NCBI GenBank assembly: GCA_910575475.1
Contig: CAJTGD010000025.1
Coordinates: forward strand, 29,780-93,779
DNA length: 64,000 nt
Origin: Lachnospiraceae bacterium
Lineage (GTDB): Bacteria; Bacillota; Clostridia; Lachnospirales; Lachnospiraceae
Reading direction: 5' to 3'
A model generated the notes under the pieces. That model worked only from the letters and a program-made list of their open reading frames with translations, did no database searches and was not told the origin of the DNA. A program made the translations under genes and the position numbers. Below, piece after piece: positions 60,110-64,000 of the stretch. Numbering within the stretch: position 1 is the first letter of the stretch; the number at the start of each line of letters is the position of its first letter.

Positions 60110-61429
60110 TCAAAGCCCCGTATCTGTCTGCGGCAGCCGGTACTGATATTCGGTAATTTTTTCCAGACCGTCCTCAAGCACCTGGTTGCCCAGATAGCGG
60201 ATGCTCCCATCTTCACGGATCTGCATCGTCAGCACATGGCTCATCACGCAGTCTTCCCCCATGGCTTCGCAGACCGCGTCGATCGTATACGACGTTGTTC
60301 CGTCCGGATTTTCCTGAATCTCTCTCACCTCTGGGATGGAATTGCTGAACCGATTGGCCATATAAGTCAGCGGCCCTAACCGCTTCCATCCATAGGTCTG
60401 TTTTTCCCCGTCATATACCGCATACCTGGTAAGCTCTTCTGCGGTTACAGGCAGATATTCTGTCATCAGCGTTTCAAATTCTTCTTTCGGGATCCCGTCC
60501 GAGTAGGTTCCCAGCCCCATTGACTTTTGATATTTTAAAGCGAACAAATACTCATACAGGCCGTTGTAGTCCAGTTCTTCCAGATGCCCGGCATCCCAGT
60601 TCGAACGAAGCAGGTTGTTGCCCAGATACCCGATGGGAAGCAGGTATTCTTCCGCGATTCTTATGTACTCTTCCTCCATGGGCTTTACCCGGAGCAGGTT
60701 GTTTCCATTCGCAAGCTCAGTCACATCCGGGTATTCGGGCATACAGTATTCATAAGCAAACCAGCCTTTCTCCGTGTATTTCCAGTCTTTGATCCTGTTG
60801 AGCGAGCTGTCTGCGATCGCTGGATCGTCTTTTGCGTTCCATGTGGATATCGTGTCGATCACATACAGATCCGTACCGTCAAAAAGAAACCGGCTCCTGT
60901 TGATTCCTCCGCCTGCAGTGATATAGTAGAGCGTCAGTTCACCTTCTTTTCCATCCAGGCATTCTTCCAGGAACTGTTCCATTTTTTCATAATTTCCCAT
61001 GGTGTAGTGAAAGCCCGCGGCAGTCACGGGACAGCCGATCTCCTGCAGGGCTTCATACATTTTAGAAATGGATTCCCTGTCCGGTGTGGGATTGAGCGAG
61101 TCCCCTTTGTCTGATCCCGCATAAATACTGCGGATCATCTCCATGGCTTTTTTACAGTCAACTTCCGCTTCTTCCTCTGCGGATTGCGAGAGCGGGAGGT
61201 TGTAGCCCTTTTCCAGCGCTTCTTCCATTCCGGGCTGCTCCCGCTCCATGAATGCTTCTGTAAAATCTTCAGCTACATTGATATCTTCCTGAGCGTTCGT
61301 TACTATAGATTGCATTTTCTTACCCTGCGCCGGATCCGCTTTATGAGCATCACTACATCCGGTCGTTACAGACAGGGTCATTGTCAATATTATAAAAAGG
61401 ATCATTTTGTTTTTCTTTTTGATCGTCAT
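60110..61429 (-). CDS. Lipoprotein of unknown function
   Basis: The 439-residue protein starts at MTIKKKNKMILFIILTMTLS (GGAGG nine bases upstream) with a lipobox TTGC. The mature part is acidic and helix-rich, with aromatic clusters and no catalytic motif I can name (GNYEKMEQFLEECL, GYLGNNLLRSNWDAG). It may belong to the Lachnospiraceae lipoprotein family DUF6070, recalled from memory. It is convergent with the 59559 gene. Confidence 0.75.
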   Translation of the reverse strand: MTIKKKNKMILFIILTMTLSVTTGCSDAHKADPAQGKKMQSIVTNAQEDINVAEDFTEAFMEREQPGMEEALEKGYNLPLSQSAEEEAEVDCKKAMEMIRSIYAGSDKGDSLNPTPDRESISKMYEALQEIGCPVTAAGFHYTMGNYEKMEQFLEECLDGKEGELTLYYITAGGGINRSRFLFDGTDLYVIDTISTWNAKDDPAIADSSLNRIKDWKYTEKGWFAYEYCMPEYPDVTELANGNNLLRVKPMEEEYIRIAEEYLLPIGYLGNNLLRSNWDAGHLEELDYNGLYEYLFALKYQKSMGLGTYSDGIPKEEFETLMTEYLPVTAEELTRYAVYDGEKQTYGWKRLGPLTYMANRFSNSIPEVREIQENPDGTTSYTIDAVCEAMGEDCVMSHVLTMQIREDGSIRYLGNQVLEDGLEKITEYQYRLPQTDTGL

Positions 61430-61801
61430 GCTGCCTGACCTCCTTTTGTTTCTGCCTCTGTATTTTTCATATTGCTGCTGTTCTATCTCGTTACAGGCCA
61501 CACCCTGACCAAGCATGACCTGTAACTCTATATCTACTTAAAAACTGTGTTTGCAGTATTTCTAAATTTTACAGCAGCAGAAAGGGGAAGTCAATATGGC
61601 AGCAAAAAACCGCACGGTTCCCCACGTCCGATGGCGAGCCAGTTTAAGCTCACGCTCCCTGTACTTAACCGGACTGCTGCCATGGAGCTTGTGTAAAAAA
61701 AGTGCGTCCTGTTGTGTTTCTTTCGGAAGTATAATATAATAAACAGAAAAATGAACATCCGAACTATTTCAGATGATAGGGCTGGAAAGGAGTCGGAGCT
61801 T
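61430..61801. other. Intergenic region between divergent genes
   Basis: No convincing gene. The right part carries the promoter at 61712-61740. The stretch 61600-61690 has an open minus-strand frame (VRLSTGSVSLNWLAIG) without start or ribosome site that I cannot assign. Confidence 0.4.
61712..61740 (+). promoter_or_regulatory. Promoter of the HipA-like gene
   Basis: TTGTGT (61712) and TATAAT (61735) with 17-base spacing lie 62 bases before the start codon at 61802. Confidence 0.65.
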
Positions 61802-62980
61802 ATGGAAAAACGGCAGGAATATTTCCTGATGAACAGAGATGAAAAAGTAATGCTGTTTACATCTGAGAAAAATGAATATGGAGAGGTATTGCTGGAAGAG
61901 CAGGAGGTTTTCGACATTTTGCTCCCGCCGGGATTCGAGGATATCCAGAGTTTTATCGCGCATCGGCAGGCTCCGAAGCACAGGAAGCACATCCTGAAGC
62001 TTCTGCGCCGGGCTGGATGCGAGGATCTGGAAGGATTTCTCCGGGTGTCAAAGGCGTTAAGCCTGAATGATACTTTCTGGGTCAAACCCGCCAAGAGCCG
62101 ATTGTGCTGGAAAGAAGTATCGCTTTACCAAAATGATTTCAATGAAGTGATCGCGCAGATTGCGTTTGACGGCGGAGATTATGAAACCGATTTTTCCTCC
62201 ACATCGCCGGAATACGGGACAGACGGATTCTATGCAAAATGCTGGATTCGCCGGAAAGAGCCACAGAATGGGCCGGATTCGTCACAGAGCGCGCCAAGTC
62301 CATCTGCGGCCAGTAACATATACTTGCTGAAAACCGGATCCGACACCTGCGGGATCGAGCCCTTTTCCGATTTTTATGCTTCGCAGCTCGCGGAGGTGAT
62401 CTGTCCGGAGGCGGTACATTATGAGATCGGAGAATGGCATGGAAAGATTGTTTCCTTTTGTCCATTGTTTACATCCGAAGCAAAAGGATATGTTCCGGCA
62501 ATAAAAATGTTAGATGGGCGGAAACATAATAAAATCTCCTATCTGATGGAATATTTTTCTGAATTAGGGCTTGAGGATGCGTTCCGCAGAATGATCGTGC
62601 TGGACGCACTGGTCATAAATGAAGACCGCCATGCGGGAAATTATGGCTTCACGGTGGACAACCGTACACAGGAAATTCTTGGTATGGCGCCGATGTTTGA
62701 TCACAACCGCAGTCTTTTGTACGGCTGCAGATCGCTGGAGGAAGTACCGGAGTATCTAAAGCAGCAGCTTCCAAGAATTGGGACGGACTTTAATACCGCG
62801 GCTCACAGCCTGCTGACCCCGCAGCTTAGACAGGAATTGCTGAACCTGAAAGGATTTCATTTTCGGCGGGATGGGGAATTTGATCTTCCGGAGGAACGGA
62901 TGCTCATGCTGGAACAGGTTGTGAACCGCCAGATCTGCAATATTCTAAAGGGGACAAGCTTGTATCATTACAGGGCGTAG
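61802..62980 (+). CDS. HipA-like protein kinase
   Basis: The 392-residue protein starts at MEKRQEYFLMNRDEKVMLFT behind AAAGGAG. The C-terminal half has HipA-type kinase signals: MIVLDALVINEDRHAGNYGF (catalytic Asp and metal-binding Asn) and MAPMFDHNRSLL (DFD-like metal site, here FDHN). The N-terminal part is not the usual HipA N-domain. No HipB-type antitoxin gene is adjacent, so this may be a stand-alone kinase rather than a toxin. Confidence 0.75.
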   Translation: MEKRQEYFLMNRDEKVMLFTSEKNEYGEVLLEEQEVFDILLPPGFEDIQSFIAHRQAPKHRKHILKLLRRAGCEDLEGFLRVSKALSLNDTFWVKPAKSRLCWKEVSLYQNDFNEVIAQIAFDGGDYETDFSSTSPEYGTDGFYAKCWIRRKEPQNGPDSSQSAPSPSAASNIYLLKTGSDTCGIEPFSDFYASQLAEVICPEAVHYEIGEWHGKIVSFCPLFTSEAKGYVPAIKMLDGRKHNKISYLMEYFSELGLEDAFRRMIVLDALVINEDRHAGNYGFTVDNRTQEILGMAPMFDHNRSLLYGCRSLEEVPEYLKQQLPRIGTDFNTAAHSLLTPQLRQELLNLKGFHFRRDGEFDLPEERMLMLEQVVNRQICNILKGTSLYHYRA

Positions 62981-63034
62981 AATGATTGCTTGTCAATGGA
63001 CTTGCAAAGGATGCAGCAAAAAACAGCAAAATTA

Positions 63035-63058
63035 CCTGCCAATCTATAGATTGGCAGG
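63035..63058 (-). terminator. Hairpin after the decayed isomerase gene
   Basis: A perfect 24-bp palindrome (CCTGCCAATCTA and its complement) is followed on the minus strand by a T-rich run (TAATTTTGCTGTTTTTT). Likely terminator of the former sugar operon. Confidence 0.7.
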
Positions 63059-63140
63059 CATACGTTACGGCTTGATCCTCCGGATTTAACCATTGAATTT
63101 CTGCTTTCAATCATTCTATTTTAGATGCATTGCCGCATTT

Positions 63141-63460
63141 CTATATTTCAAAAATCTTTCTCTGAAATTCCAGGGCCTTTTTCGCATCTTCATCCAGGGC
63201 ATTCTCACTGATGTCCGGCACGATCTCCCGCCATACCTTAATGTCCTTTCCAACCTGGCCGCCCGGCATTACAAATGGTTCCATAACGACTGTGCCGTCA
63301 TAATGGATTTCCTTAAGGGCATCACCGATCACTTTCCATGGCATACGTCCTACCCTGGGTACCATACGGTTGCATTCTCCTGTGTGAAAATGTCCCAGCA
63401 GTTCACCTGCCGTACGGATTGCATTACTGATGCTTTCTTCCTCAATATTCATATGAAAGG
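63141..63460 (-). pseudogene. Sugar-phosphate isomerase/epimerase, C-terminal fragment
   Basis: The frame FHMNIEEESISNAIRTAGEL, LGHFHTGECNRMVPRVGR and YDGTVVMEPFVMPGGQVG is the C-terminal third of the D-tagatose/D-psicose 3-epimerase TIM-barrel family, including metal-binding His and Glu. The first two thirds are missing. At about 63460 the sequence switches to a permease fragment. Confidence 0.75.
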
Positions 63461-63880
63461 TCCCCCCAGATCAAATCTCTGTAATAATTGCTGATAGCCG
63501 GAAACTGATTCAGGTAGGAGGAAAGCAGCTACAATATAATAACCGCAAACGCAATCCTGGACATTTTGCCGGCTCCTCCGTTGGGATTGATGCCACCAAG
63601 GACCGCAACTAAAATTGTCTGCATTGTATAGCTGGTTCCAAAATCCGCTTTTGCGGAATTGAGCCGTGACAAACTGATCAGCCCGGCGATCCCTGCCAGA
63701 AGTCCTGACATCATATAACATTTTATAATAGTAGCATTCACATGGATTCCCGCAAACCTGGCTGCCTTATCACTTGTCCCGACTAGGTAGACTCTCATTC
63801 CGAACTTTGTCTGTCCCATTATGAACGCCAGCACCGCCGTACATAATATGAAAATGATAAAAGGAAGCGGTATAATCACC
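63461..63880 (-). pseudogene. Ribose-type ABC permease (RbsC-like) fragment with internal stop
   Basis: The frame LVIIPLPFIIFILCTAVLAF, GQTKFGMRVYLVGTSDKAAR and SYTMQTILVAVLGGINPNGG matches the second half of RbsC-type permeases. A TAG at 63529-63531 replaces the Gln expected after AVIIL, and the continuation LLSSYLNQFPAISNYYRDLI is still readable. It is cut on the left by fusion to the isomerase fragment and on the right by an insertion-sequence end near 63880. Confidence 0.8.
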
Positions 63881-64000
63881 AACCCCCACTTCAAGTGGGG
63901 GTTTGAAAAACGCCCCCAAGGGCTCTGTTACTGCTCGCCTCAAAGGCGGGTGTCGCAAGCATATATTACTTGCTGCCGCTAAAAAGCGGCTCCTTTACTT
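63881..64000 (-). mobile_element. Probable end of a TnpB-type insertion sequence (right part outside window)
   Basis: Compact hairpins fill the last 120 bases: AACCCCCACTT-C-AAGTGGGGGTT at the junction with the permease gene, a GCCTCAAAGGC stem, and GCCGCT-AAAAA-GCGGC at the edge. On the minus strand this looks like the structured guide-RNA scaffold at the 3' end of an IS200/IS605-type tnpB element, with the element's gene beyond 64000. No transposase coding is visible here. Confidence 0.55.

Noticed and set aside
61591..62094. Minus-strand 167-codon frame
   Set aside because: Mostly antisense to the HipA-like gene; the remaining 30 codons have no start or family signal.
1..64000. rRNA, tRNA, prophage structural genes or replication origin
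   Set aside because: No conserved rRNA or tRNA segments, no phage structural or packaging proteins, and no dnaA-box cluster or rep gene were seen on either strand.

Overview
The window reads as chromosome of a Gram-positive, low-to-moderate GC Clostridia, most likely a Lachnospiraceae gut anaerobe. Supporting traits are the paired glgC/glgD ADP-glucose genes, GGAGG ribosome sites, lipobox lipoproteins, a peptide ABC operon, a GH53 galactanase, and a siroheme sulfite/nitrite reductase. I saw no rRNA or tRNA gene. The species is not identifiable from the sequence alone.

Layout. (1) 1-21.5 kb is a visibly AT-rich, single-strand (minus) island. It starts with three membrane or secreted protein genes (21516 down to 18264). 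It continues without a clear break into about 14 glycan genes: a VioA/AntC-like sugar aminotransferase, an acyl-CoA trio (carboxyltransferase, MaoC hydratase, CitE-like lyase), a PglD-like acyltransferase, a methyltransferase, a TagD-oxidoreductase fusion, a CDP-glycerol-type transferase fused to a propeller-like region, LicD, a radical SAM enzyme and several glycosyltransferases, the last cut by the left edge. The simplest reading is a dedicated system that builds an unusual N-acylated, phosphopolyol-decorated glycan, perhaps on the co-encoded Thr/Ala-rich surface protein. (2) 21.8-25.3 kb is a mobile or regulatory boundary zone. It holds double-hairpin repeats, a TnpB-like protein that has lost all three RuvC acidic residues, and a Hin-type serine recombinase. 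Between the last two lie two 26-bp hix-like inverted repeats around a promoter, so this looks like an invertible promoter feeding a nuclease-dead TnpB. Next to it is a barnase/barstar deletion fossil. (3) 25.5-37.4 kb is GC-richer housekeeping and accessory sequence: an SPL-like radical SAM protein, a MarR-controlled heterodimeric ABC exporter, a chemoreceptor, a sulfite/nitrite reductase and glgCD. (4) 37.5-45.2 kb mixes decayed genes (a shortened response regulator, solute-binding-protein and GPH-symporter fragments, a DUF4143 C-terminus) with an AAA-ATPase/PD-(D/E)XK gene and a two-component/ABC transporter operon of bacitracin-resistance type. (5) 45.2-54.6 kb holds a GH53 gene and an Lrp-type regulator divergent from a dpp-like peptide uptake operon that also carries DUF1028 and M20 amidohydrolase genes. 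(6) 54.7-57.7 kb is a metal P-type ATPase operon with two small proteins, convergent with a DtxR/MntR-type regulator. (7) 57.9-64 kb holds another ATPase/nuclease-like gene, two envelope proteins and a HipA-like kinase. It ends in a decayed sugar-permease/isomerase pair interrupted by what looks like the end of a TnpB-type insertion sequence.

The most unusual material is the putative invertible switch with dead TnpB at 22.3-24.6 kb and the acyl-CoA/amino-sugar glycan island at 1-21.5 kb. All functional calls rest on motif reading and family knowledge; no searches were run.
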